Shown here: piece by piece, positions 52,043-59,683 of the stretch
How the letters are laid out: each line of letters starts with the position of its first letter
Position numbering within the stretch: the stretch's first letter is position 1
Source: Caballeronia sordidicola
GTDB taxonomy: Bacteria; Pseudomonadota; Gammaproteobacteria; Burkholderiales; Burkholderiaceae
Direction: 5' to 3'
Assembly: GCF_000729995.1 (NCBI RefSeq)
Contig: NZ_JNFG01000202.1
Span: 248,001 to 312,000 of the forward strand
DNA: 64,000 nt
Position numbers and translations under genes: made by a program
The notes under the pieces: model-generated
What the model was told of the DNA's origin: nothing
What the model saw: only the letters and a program-made list of their open reading frames with translations
Databases searched by the model: none

Positions 52043-52093
52043 AGGATAATATTCTTTCCTTTTTGAATGGATAAGGCTGTAATATTATCTTTA
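52043..52093. promoter_or_regulatory. Probable HipB operator/promoter region
   Basis: An AT-rich 50-bp stretch directly upstream of hipB contains an inverted pair, GATAATATT (52046-52054) and AATATTATC (52082-52090), and two direct GGATAA copies (52045-52050, 52070-52075). HipB of E. coli binds TATCC-N8-GGATA palindromes, so the GGATAA elements are suggestive though differently arranged. The second arm ends two bases before the hipB ATG, with no Shine-Dalgarno sequence, so the message may be nearly leaderless. Confidence 0.5.
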
Positions 52094-52572
52094 TGGCCAA
52101 GAAGACTGCTCCTTTGCTCCCCGCTACCGAACTGCGACTGCAGCAACTCGGGGAGCGCTTGCGCCTGGCCCGCCTGCGTCGCCGCTTGACCGGCAAGCAG
52201 GTCGCCGAGCGTGCAGGTATGACGCCGATCACGTTGCGCAGCCTGGAAAAAGGCAGCTCGGGGGTCACTATTGGTGCTTACCTGGCGGTTATGCAAGCGC
52301 TGGGAGCGGAGAAAGACCTCGATCTCCTGCTGAAGGACGACACGCTCGGTCGCGACTTGCAGGATGCAGCGCTGGTGCCGCGCTCAAGCCGAACAAAGCG
52401 AGCTGCCGCTTCGCCACCGGAGCGTCGAGAGTCGCCTTCTCCTCAAGACTCAACCGTGCAAGAGCCAGTCGCCAGCAGCGAATGGATGGCGGATGACACA
52501 TTCGTGAGCGCTGAAAGCCTGGCGTCTCTTCTCAAGCCTCCCAATTCAAAGAAAAAGGGACCGGCGAGATGA
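52093..52572 (+). CDS. HTH-type antitoxin/transcriptional regulator (HipB-like) with long C-terminal tail
   Basis: A 159-residue protein. Residues ~15-80 are an XRE-family helix-turn-helix domain (RLRLARLRRRLTGKQVAERA, then GMTPITLRSLEKG), as in HipB. The remaining ~75 residues are polar and probably disordered, with a Pro/Ser/Arg-rich stretch and the end segment DDTFVSAESLASLLKPP then a basic SKKKGPAR. Classical HipB is ~88 residues, so the tail is unusual and could neutralise or sequester the kinase. It overlaps hipA by 4 bp (ATGA). Confidence 0.85.
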   Translation: MAKKTAPLLPATELRLQQLGERLRLARLRRRLTGKQVAERAGMTPITLRSLEKGSSGVTIGAYLAVMQALGAEKDLDLLLKDDTLGRDLQDAALVPRSSRTKRAAASPPERRESPSPQDSTVQEPVASSEWMADDTFVSAESLASLLKPPNSKKKGPAR

Positions 52573-53846
52573 TCGAGGGCTCCGTTGGAATTTATGCAGA
52601 CTGGGACGGTCTCGCCGAGCCGCTGCGCTTGGGCAGGCTCTATTCGCATCGTGCGGCTGCCCGGGAAGTATTCGAGTACGAATTTGACGCCGACGTGCTG
52701 GCGCGTCCCGATATGGCGGGTCTTAAACTCGATCCGCGGCTCGGTTGGTTTGCAGGCCGGCAATATCCGCCTGGAGGCCAGGAGACGTTTGGTGTATTCG
52801 CCGACGCCAGCCCGGATCGCTGGGGTCGGGTGCTGATGCGCCGCCGTCTTGAGCGCGCACAGCGTGCCGGCCAGATTGATCCCAAGACCCGACTCTATGA
52901 ATCCGACTATCTCTTAGGCGTGCATGACATGTATCGCGCGGGAGCGCTTCGTTTTCGACGCGACGATGAAGGCCCGTTCCTGGACGATCGGAACGATATC
53001 GCTGCGCCTCCCTTCGTGCAGTTGCGCGCTCTGGAGGCCGCGAGCCTGGCTCTTGAGCGCGACGAAAACAATACGGCGAGCGAAGCGGATGAATGGCTGC
53101 GGATGCTGATCGCGCCCGGTGGCTCTTTGGGTGGCGCGCGGCCCAAGGCCAGCGTGGTCGATCCGAATGGCCATCTGTGGATTGCGAAGTTTCCCAGCGT
53201 TCGAGATGAGTCCGATGTCGGAGCATGGGAAATGGTGGTGTATACGCTGGCCAAGGCCTGCGGGCTTAATGTTCCCGATGCACTGGTAAGGCGGTTCAAC
53301 AGCAACTATCACACCTTCTTGGTCAAACGCTTCGATCGCACGGTAGTGGGACGGCGGCGGCACTTTGCTTCTGCGATGAACCTGACTGGTCATCAGGATG
53401 GCGACGATGCTTCGACCGGTGCCGGCTATCTGGAGATCGCGCAAGTGTTGATGACAGACGGCGCACATACCGAAGCTGATCTACGCGAGCTATGGTCGCG
53501 CATCGTTTTTAATCTGTTGGTATCGAACACGGATGACCACCTGCGTAACCACGGATTCTTGCTTGAGCCGGGCAAGGGGTGGGCGCTGTCCCCGGCGTTC
53601 GATATGAATCCCGTGCCGCACGCGCATGGGCTAAAACTGAATATCAGCGAGGCGGACAACGCAATGGATCTGGAGTTGGCACGGTCAGTGGCGCCTTATT
53701 TCCGGTTGTCCACGAGCCACGCTAACGAAATTGTCAGTCAGCAGCAGCAGCTCATTTCTCAATGGCGAACTATCGCGACATCCCTGGCGATTCCGATCCA
53801 GCAGCAACGTCAATTTTCGACCGCCTTTCGGTTATCTGAGCAATAG
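52569..53846 (+). CDS. HipA-family serine/threonine kinase toxin
   Basis: A 425-residue HipA-family kinase, the toxin of a HipBA module. E. coli HipA phosphorylates glutamyl-tRNA synthetase and induces persistence; the target here is unknown. The N-terminal HipA_N block reads GVFADASPDRWGRVLMRRR (residues ~75-93). The kinase part has the Gly-rich loop PGGSLGGARPKAS (183-195), the ATP-binding Lys207 in LWIAKFPS, the catalytic loop NTDDHLRNHGF (320-330) and the metal-binding Asp345 in LSPAFDMNP. All catalytic residues look intact, so the enzyme is probably active. Codon use is slightly less biased than the surrounding core genes. Confidence 0.92.
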   Translation: MIEGSVGIYADWDGLAEPLRLGRLYSHRAAAREVFEYEFDADVLARPDMAGLKLDPRLGWFAGRQYPPGGQETFGVFADASPDRWGRVLMRRRLERAQRAGQIDPKTRLYESDYLLGVHDMYRAGALRFRRDDEGPFLDDRNDIAAPPFVQLRALEAASLALERDENNTASEADEWLRMLIAPGGSLGGARPKASVVDPNGHLWIAKFPSVRDESDVGAWEMVVYTLAKACGLNVPDALVRRFNSNYHTFLVKRFDRTVVGRRRHFASAMNLTGHQDGDDASTGAGYLEIAQVLMTDGAHTEADLRELWSRIVFNLLVSNTDDHLRNHGFLLEPGKGWALSPAFDMNPVPHAHGLKLNISEADNAMDLELARSVAPYFRLSTSHANEIVSQQQQLISQWRTIATSLAIPIQQQRQFSTAFRLSEQ

Positions 53847-54199
53847 GTGAGCGGATCGGCTCATCGATTTCGTGTCCATCTTCGGAAGCAAGTTTCAGAT
53901 TTTTCGAGGAACTGTGCGGACAGCCACGACATCCCCTGCAAGGCCTCCTCTGACTAGGCTCTGCTCACGCCAATCGTCAAGCGCGCCACTGTCCACACTC
54001 TGCCCGACGCCCCGGTTCGTACGAATTCGACACGTCACCTGAGAATCCAGATTTCAGGTACGAACCCCGGGCGATCCACCACGGCGCCGATCCCCCCATT
54101 AGGTGATATCCGGTGATAAAGAGTCGACGCAAGATAAATAAATCTTGCCACACCAGTGGCTAATCATTACACGCAAAGACCACCTTCAGGAGCGCCGAC
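53847..54199. other. Gap between hipA and the truncated PoxB-like gene
   Basis: 353 bp with no recognisable gene. It contains a two-level hairpin described separately (54014-54066). The region is probably part of the boundary of the accessory stretch. No integrase, transposase or tRNA remnant is visible. Confidence 0.45.
54014..54066. repeat. Nested inverted repeats upstream of the PoxB-like remnant
   Basis: Outer arms GGTTCGTAC (54014-54022) and GTACGAACC (54058-54066) match over 9 bp. Inside, CCTGAGAATC and GATTTCAGG pair with one bulge around CA (54038-54058). The inner arm touches the outer right arm, so the two stems are alternatives or stacked. Its role is unknown. Confidence 0.45.
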
Positions 54200-54964
54200 A
54201 TGACCAAAAAAGTCGCCGAAATTATCGTGAACACGCTCGCCTCGGCGGGCGTCAAGCATTGCTACGGGATCGTGCGCGATACGCTGAATCTCATCACTCA
54301 CCACATCAACGAGAGCGACATCGAGTGGGTCCATGTGCGTCATGAGGAGGCGGGAGCATTCGCTGCCGAAGGCGAAGCCATGTTGACCGGCAACCTGACG
54401 GCCGTTGCGGGAAGTTGCGGCCCGGCCAGTCTTAACTTCATCAACGGCCTGGTGGATGCTAACCGCAATCGGGCTCCGGTTATCCTGATCGCAACCCAGG
54501 TAGCGAGCGAGGAACTCGGCTTCGACTTTCCGCAGGAAGTCGACTTCAAGGCGATCTACGGATCGTGCAGCGTGTTCTGCGACATGATCATTGCGCCGGA
54601 GCAGGCACGCCGCAAAACAGTGATTGCCTGTCAGACCGCGATTGCAAAAGGCGGCGTCGCCGTGCTGATCGTTCCGGTTGACATCGCCCATGCCAATGCG
54701 AGCGACGACGTCCCGTATTCGGTCCACACAAATGTGCCTATAGTTCGGCCGAGTGACGCAGACCTTGACCGTGTCGCTGACATCCTCAATTCGGGAGGTG
54801 ACAAGATCGCGATCTATGGCGGTTCGGGATGCCGTGGCGCCCATGCCGAAATCCTGGCCGTCGCCGAGCGGCTCAAGGCGGCCATTGCGCATACGTCCCG
54901 TGCCAAAGATGCGCTTGAACACGACAACCCGTACAACGTCGGCATGACCGGGCCCATAGGATAG
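54200..54964 (+). pseudogene. Truncated thiamine-diphosphate oxidase/decarboxylase (PoxB-like), N-terminal part only
   Basis: The 254 codons match the N-terminal half of pyruvate:quinone oxidoreductase (PoxB)-type enzymes, which are about 570-600 residues when whole. The PYR domain is recognisable (MTKKVAEIIVNTLASAGVKH; WVHVRHEEAGAFAAEGEAML with the catalytic Glu that activates ThDP; AGSCGPASLNFINGLVDANR), and the central domain begins (DKIAIYGGSGCRGAHAEIL). The frame ends at TAG 54962-54964 after NPYNVGMTGPIG, exactly where the linker to the PP domain starts. The cofactor-binding GDG...N motif and the quinone/membrane part are absent, so it cannot bind ThDP-Mg and is presumed inactive. AGGAG precedes the start. 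Confidence 0.75.
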
Positions 54965-55272
54965 GGGAAGACCCTCGTTCGCCACGGCGCCGGAGATCCT
55001 GCCCGCACCGATCGCTTCGCCGCTCGCCCGCCGATCCGTCAAAACCTCTCTCATCTTCCCGCCGCGATCCATGCCCCGTGCGGCCTGCGTCAAAGCCTGC
55101 ACCCGCGCCGGGATCCGCACCACTCGCCAGCATCCAAAAAGCTCCCCTGTTCGGGGGATGGTTCCTACCTTCGAACAATCCGATGATGGCATCAACCGGG
55201 AGGCCACCGCGTGCGACATGCAACGACGGATTTGTGTCATCCCGATCCATTTCTCGACTTGAGGAGACGTAG
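54965..55272. other. Gap between the PoxB-like remnant and the PHA cluster
   Basis: 308 bp in which the missing 3' half of the PoxB-like gene is not found in any frame. A small CCCC-TGTT-GGGG-like hairpin occurs near 55143-55158 but has no T tract. A good Shine-Dalgarno GAGGAG at about 55260 serves the next gene. The promoter of the PHA cluster is expected here, but I could not identify convincing hexamers. Confidence 0.45.
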
Positions 55273-56943
55273 ATGCAGGACGCCGTGCAGGGCTCGACGC
55301 CAACCCCCTATGCTTATCCGCTGCTGATCAAGCAATTGCTGCATACACCGTTCGTTCAGGCGGCGGAACAGGAAATCGTGTACCGCGGCCAGGTGCGGAT
55401 GACCTATACCACGCTGAGGGAACGCATCGCCCGGCTTGCCAATGGGCTGAACGAGCTCGGCGTGCGGCACGGCAGCACCGTGGCGGTAATGGACTGGGAC
55501 AGCCACCGATATCTGGAATCATACTTTGCAGTCCCGATGATGGGCGCCGTGCTTCAGACGGTCAACGTGAGGTTATCGGAGGCGGAGATCGCCTACACGA
55601 TCAACCATGCCGGCGCAGAAGTGCTGTTTGTCCACACCGACTTCCTGTCCGTGGTCGAAGCGATCAAGGATCAGCTTGAAACGGTCCGCACATTCGTGTG
55701 GATCGACGAGCCGGACAGTGAAGCGTGCCCGCACACCATTGCGTTCGCCACGGAATACGAGGCAATGCTCTCGGCGAGCGCGACAAGCTACGATTTCCCC
55801 GACTTCGACGAGAACACCCGCGCAACGACGTTCTACACGACGGGAACCACCGGCCTGCCCAAGGGCGTGTACTTCTCGCACCGCCAGTTGGTCTTGCACA
55901 CCATCACGCTGATGGCGGCGTTGGCGAGTCCGGTCTCGGGACAGCGTTTCCATCGTGGCGACGTGTACATGCCGCTCACCCCAATGTTCCACGTCCATGC
56001 GTGGGGCATGCCGTACATCGCCACGGCTCTGGGTGTGAAGCAGGTTTATCCCGGACGCTATTTGCCGGACCGGCTCGCACGACTCGTGCGCGAAGAGGGC
56101 GTCACGTTCTCGCATTGCGTCGGCACGATCCTGCACATGCTGCTCTCGTGCGAGGAAGGCAAGGCGACCGACATGAGCCAGTGGAAGATCATCATCGGTG
56201 GCGGCGCGTTGCCGCAAGGCCTCGCTCAAGCGGCGCTGGACCGAGGTATCGATGTGTTTGTCGGTTACGGGATGTCGGAAACCTGCCCCGTACTCAGTCT
56301 CGCGCAACTCCCGCCCGGCGCCGAAAAGCTCCCCGCCGACGAGCAGCTTCGCCTGCGCTGCAAGACCGGCCGGCCTGTTCCTCTGGTTGACCTGCGTGTC
56401 GTCGATGACGACATGAACGAGCTCGCCCACGACGGTAAATCCACCGGCGAAATTGTCGCGCGGGCACCGTGGCTCACGCAGGGTTATCTGAACAATCCCG
56501 AGGCTTCCGAGCAGTTGTGGACCGGCGGTTATCTCCATACGCAGGACATTGCCAATATTGATCCGACAGGCAACATACAAATTACCGACCGCATCAAGGA
56601 CGTGATCAAGTCCGGCGGCGAGTGGGTTTCATCAATCGAGATAGAAGATCTGATCTCGCAATACGAAGGCGTGTCCGAAGTGGCCGTCATCGGCATCAAG
56701 GATGACAAGTGGGGAGAGCGGCCGGTGGCGCTGGTCGTGCTCAGGGAGGGGACGGCAGTCACGGAGGACGATATTAAGCAGCACGTACTGTCGTTCAGCG
56801 TATCCGGACAGATATCGAAATACGCGGTGCCGCAGGTCGTGACGTTCGTCGATGCGCTCGCAAAAACGAGTGTTGGCAAGATCAACAAGAAGGGGCTGCG
56901 CGAGCAGTTCGCCAGTACCGTCGCCCGGGAGCAGACACGATGA
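55273..56943 (+). CDS. Medium-chain acyl-CoA ligase (AlkK-like)
   Basis: AMP-forming fatty acyl-CoA synthetase of 556 residues in the ANL superfamily. The phosphate loop is FYTTGTTGLPKGVYFSHRQL (A3), followed by MFHVHAWGMPY, GYGMSETCPVLSLAQ (A5), the adenylate-binding TQDIANIDPTGNIQITDRIK (A7/A8) and the catalytic lysine in AKTSVGKINKKGLRE (A10). The MFHVxAWGxPY block and overall length resemble AlkK of Pseudomonas, which activates medium-chain acids. It overlaps the MaoC gene by 4 bp (ATGA) and leads the PHA cluster, so it likely supplies acyl-CoA, or re-activates 3-hydroxy acids released by the depolymerase (inference). Confidence 0.88.
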   Translation: MQDAVQGSTPTPYAYPLLIKQLLHTPFVQAAEQEIVYRGQVRMTYTTLRERIARLANGLNELGVRHGSTVAVMDWDSHRYLESYFAVPMMGAVLQTVNVRLSEAEIAYTINHAGAEVLFVHTDFLSVVEAIKDQLETVRTFVWIDEPDSEACPHTIAFATEYEAMLSASATSYDFPDFDENTRATTFYTTGTTGLPKGVYFSHRQLVLHTITLMAALASPVSGQRFHRGDVYMPLTPMFHVHAWGMPYIATALGVKQVYPGRYLPDRLARLVREEGVTFSHCVGTILHMLLSCEEGKATDMSQWKIIIGGGALPQGLAQAALDRGIDVFVGYGMSETCPVLSLAQLPPGAEKLPADEQLRLRCKTGRPVPLVDLRVVDDDMNELAHDGKSTGEIVARAPWLTQGYLNNPEASEQLWTGGYLHTQDIANIDPTGNIQITDRIKDVIKSGGEWVSSIEIEDLISQYEGVSEVAVIGIKDDKWGERPVALVVLREGTAVTEDDIKQHVLSFSVSGQISKYAVPQVVTFVDALAKTSVGKINKKGLREQFASTVAREQTR

Positions 56944-57404
56944 GCATCAAGGGATACAGCATCGCCACGATCGACGACTTCGTTGGCCGCGAACTGGGCA
57001 TATCGGATTGGGTCGTCATCGATCAGTCTCGTATCAATGCGTTTGCCGAGTGTACGGGCGACAAGCAATGGATTCATGTGAACGAGGAGCGGGCGAAGCG
57101 CGAGAGTCCGTTCGGCGGCACGATCGCTCACGGCTATCTGACGCTTTCACTACTGGCAGCGCTCGCGATGGAGATCGGACTCATTCCTGAAGACGCATCG
57201 GCCGGGCTGAACTATGGGCTGGACAAAGTGCGCTTCATGACACCGGTGAAGGCGGGTGCGCGGGTGAGAAATCGCGTGACGCTGATATCGGTGGAAAAGA
57301 AGAGCGGCGGCCGGATCATCGTCAAGACGATGAACGAACTGCAGATCGAGGGCGAGGAGAAGCCGGCGCTCGTCGCCGAGACCTTGGCGATGCTGGTCGC
57401 GTAA
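56940..57404 (+). CDS. MaoC-family (R)-specific enoyl-CoA hydratase (PhaJ-like)
   Basis: A 154-residue hot-dog-fold hydratase. The R-hydratase active-site pattern is seen in CTGDKQWIHVNEERAKRESP, with Asp and His five residues apart and the following PFGGTIAHGYLTLSLL. It converts trans-2-enoyl-CoA from beta-oxidation into (R)-3-hydroxyacyl-CoA, the monomer for PHA synthase (family knowledge). It starts inside the ligase stop codon and precedes phaC by 66 bp, consistent with a PhaJ-like role. It belongs to the NodN/MaoC side of the family, so some substrate difference from PhaJ is possible. Confidence 0.87.
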   Translation: MSIKGYSIATIDDFVGRELGISDWVVIDQSRINAFAECTGDKQWIHVNEERAKRESPFGGTIAHGYLTLSLLAALAMEIGLIPEDASAGLNYGLDKVRFMTPVKAGARVRNRVTLISVEKKSGGRIIVKTMNELQIEGEEKPALVAETLAMLVA

Positions 57405-57470
57405 GCGGCAGGCAACGGTGATGGCACAGCGGACAAAGACAGCGGACAGAGACGTTTGAGGAGCGGCAAG

Positions 57471-59177
57471 ATGGCGGCAAATGATAAAAGCAAGGCACGC
57501 AGCGAGGAGCAGAACGACCTCGCGGCGTCTGCCGCGGAAGGCATGCTCGGACCGAATCCGTTCGTGGGATTGCGCCCGCGCGATATTCTGGCAACCGCGC
57601 AGCAGATTGGTACCCAGGCGATGCGGCAACCCACCTTGCTCATGGAGCAGGAGGCGGCGCTCGTCCGCGATCTGATGGCGGTTCTTGCCGGCAGCGCGGA
57701 CTGTGCGCCGCCTCAGGGCGACAAGCGCTTCACCGACCCTGCGTGGCAAGACAATTCGCTTTACCGCATGGCGATGCAAGGTTACGTCGCGTGGCGTAGC
57801 GCGTTGACAGGGTTTGTCGAACGCTCCTCGCTCGACGCGAAGAGCAAGGAGCGCGCGCAATTCGTGCTGTCGCTGTACACCGATGCCATGTCGCCGACGA
57901 ACACGCTGCTCGGCAATCCGGCAGCGCTCAAGAAAGTCATCGATTCGGGCGGTGCGAGCCTGCTCGGCGGCATGAAGAACCTCGTGACGGATATGCTGCA
58001 GAACCAGGGGATGCCCGCGCAAGTCGACAAGACGGCGTTCAAGGTAGGCGACAATCTCGCCACGTCGCCGGGCTCGGTGGTCTTTCGCAACGATGTGCTC
58101 GAGCTGATCCAGTACACGCCGGCAACGGAACAGGTGTACGCCCGCCCGCAGCTGATCGTCCCACCCCAGATCAACAAGTTCTACATTTTCGACCTGTCTG
58201 ACGGCAAGAGCATTGTCGACTATCTGGTGAAGAGCGAGTTCCAGGTGTTCGTGGTGAGCTGGCGCAATCCCACCGCTGCCCAGAGGCACTGGGATCTCGA
58301 TACCTATGTCGCCGCGCTCCTCGAAGCGATCGGTGCGGTGCGGGATATTACCGGCAGCGACGACGTCAACCTGCACGGCGCCTGCTCGGGTGCGATGACA
58401 ATATCGGCGCTCCTCGGCCACCTCGCAAGCCGTGGTGACAAGAGCGTCAATGCCGCCACGCTGATGGTCGCCGTGCTGGACAATACGGCTGACTCGCAAC
58501 TCGGTCTCTTTGCAACGCCGGAAGCCATCGCGGCCGCAAAGCAGAACAGCACATCGAAGGGCGTGCTCGCCGGCGAAGAAATGGGCCGCGTATTCGCATG
58601 GATGAGACCCAACGATCTCGTCTGGAACTACTGGGTCAATAACTATCTGCTCGGTAAAACGCCGCCCGCTTTCGACATCCTCTATTGGAACAACGACGCG
58701 ACCCGGTTGCCCGCGGCGATGCATGGGCAACTGCTCGATATCTTCACGGGCAATCTGTTCAGCAAGCCTCGCGCGCTGACGGTCCTGAGCACGCCGATCG
58801 ACCTGTCCGAAGTGACGTGTGACAAATACGTGGTCGCGGGCATGACCGATCACATCACCCCGTGGAAGGGCGTGTACAACACGGCGCGCACGTTCGGCGG
58901 CGACACGCGCTTCGTGCTGAGTTCGAGCGGTCATATCCAGAGCCTGATCAACCCGCCGGGCAATCCGAAGGCGAAGTTCTTCCTCAATCCCGATTTATCC
59001 ACCAATGCCGATACATGGCTCACCAATGCCCGGGTCGAAAAAGAAACGTGGTGGCTCGACTGGCGCACATGGCTCGCCGACCATTCCGGCGAGCGGCGGC
59101 CTGCACCGGCCAAGCTCGGCAACAAGCAGCACCCCGCGGGCGTGAAAGCGCCGGGAACGTATGTGGTGGAAGCATAA
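57471..59177 (+). CDS. phaC: Class II-like (medium-chain-length) poly(R)-3-hydroxyalkanoate synthase
   Basis: Polymerises (R)-3-hydroxyacyl-CoA into PHA granules. The 568 residues from ATG 57471 (GAGGAG upstream) have an alpha/beta hydrolase core with the lipase-like box GACSG: nucleophile Cys305, Asp460 (GMTDHITPW) and His488 (SSGHIQSLINPPGNPKA). Several long blocks match Pseudomonas class II PhaC as I know it rather than class I: RNDVLELIQYTPATEQV, PPQINKFYIFDLS, VFAWMRPNDLVWNYWVNNYL and the C-terminal WWLDWRTWLADHSGERR. The Cys-Asp and Cys-His spacings (155 and 183) agree with that class. This suggests medium-chain monomers, unusual for Burkholderiaceae, whose main synthase is class I. Confidence 0.92.
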   Translation: MAANDKSKARSEEQNDLAASAAEGMLGPNPFVGLRPRDILATAQQIGTQAMRQPTLLMEQEAALVRDLMAVLAGSADCAPPQGDKRFTDPAWQDNSLYRMAMQGYVAWRSALTGFVERSSLDAKSKERAQFVLSLYTDAMSPTNTLLGNPAALKKVIDSGGASLLGGMKNLVTDMLQNQGMPAQVDKTAFKVGDNLATSPGSVVFRNDVLELIQYTPATEQVYARPQLIVPPQINKFYIFDLSDGKSIVDYLVKSEFQVFVVSWRNPTAAQRHWDLDTYVAALLEAIGAVRDITGSDDVNLHGACSGAMTISALLGHLASRGDKSVNAATLMVAVLDNTADSQLGLFATPEAIAAAKQNSTSKGVLAGEEMGRVFAWMRPNDLVWNYWVNNYLLGKTPPAFDILYWNNDATRLPAAMHGQLLDIFTGNLFSKPRALTVLSTPIDLSEVTCDKYVVAGMTDHITPWKGVYNTARTFGGDTRFVLSSSGHIQSLINPPGNPKAKFFLNPDLSTNADTWLTNARVEKETWWLDWRTWLADHSGERRPAPAKLGNKQHPAGVKAPGTYVVEA

Positions 59178-59250
59178 GGCACACGCACCGGCACGCTCGT
59201 TGACAGCACGGTGGCCAGCATTTTCTTAACGTAGTTTAATTGGAGTACTG

Positions 59251-59676
59251 ATGATGGATTCAACCAATCCGAACAACATTTTTGCCGAGTACCAAAAGGT
59301 CGTTGGACAGTTCAAGCTGCCCGGCATCGACGTCAACGCGATCCTCGAGACGCGCCGCAAAGACATCGAGGCGATCGCCGAAGCCAACACGACAGCGCTT
59401 GCAGGCGTGCAGTCGCTGGCCCAGAAGCAGTCGGAGATCCTCCGCACGACGCTGACCGAATTGCAGTCGTTCGCGAGCCGCGCGGCCCAGTCGGGAGGCC
59501 AGCCCGCCGCCAACACAGGCGAAGTGGTCCAGCAGGCATTGCAAAAGGCGCTGCTGGACATGCAGGAACTCGCGGGCACGGCATACCGTGCGCAGTCGGA
59601 CAGCTTCGCCGTAGTCACCAAGCGCGTCGCCGAGCATGTCGAGGAACTGAAGACGCTCCTCCAGCCGAAGAAGTAA
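59251..59676 (+). CDS. Phasin family protein (PHA granule-associated)
   Basis: A 141-residue, almost entirely helical protein of the Phasin_2 type: an N-terminal amphipathic segment (IFAEYQKVVGQFKLPGIDVN), then heptad-like helices (ILETRRKDIEAIAEANTTAL; LQKALLDMQELAGTAYRAQ; VTKRVAEHVEELKTLL). Phasins coat PHA granules and control their size and number. This one resembles the Cupriavidus/Burkholderia phasin type rather than PhaF/PhaI, which normally accompany class II synthases in Pseudomonas. It lies 73 bp after phaC, with GGAG before the ATG at 59251, and 7 bp ahead of the depolymerase gene. Confidence 0.85.
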   Translation: MMDSTNPNNIFAEYQKVVGQFKLPGIDVNAILETRRKDIEAIAEANTTALAGVQSLAQKQSEILRTTLTELQSFASRAAQSGGQPAANTGEVVQQALQKALLDMQELAGTAYRAQSDSFAVVTKRVAEHVEELKTLLQPKK

Positions 59677-59683
59677 TGGTGGT

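Noticed and set aside
54167..55303. 378-residue minus-strand frame over the PoxB-like remnant and the gap
   Set aside because: It runs antisense to clear PYR-domain coding sequence, and the translation shows no recognisable motif. It does not rescue a gene in the gap.
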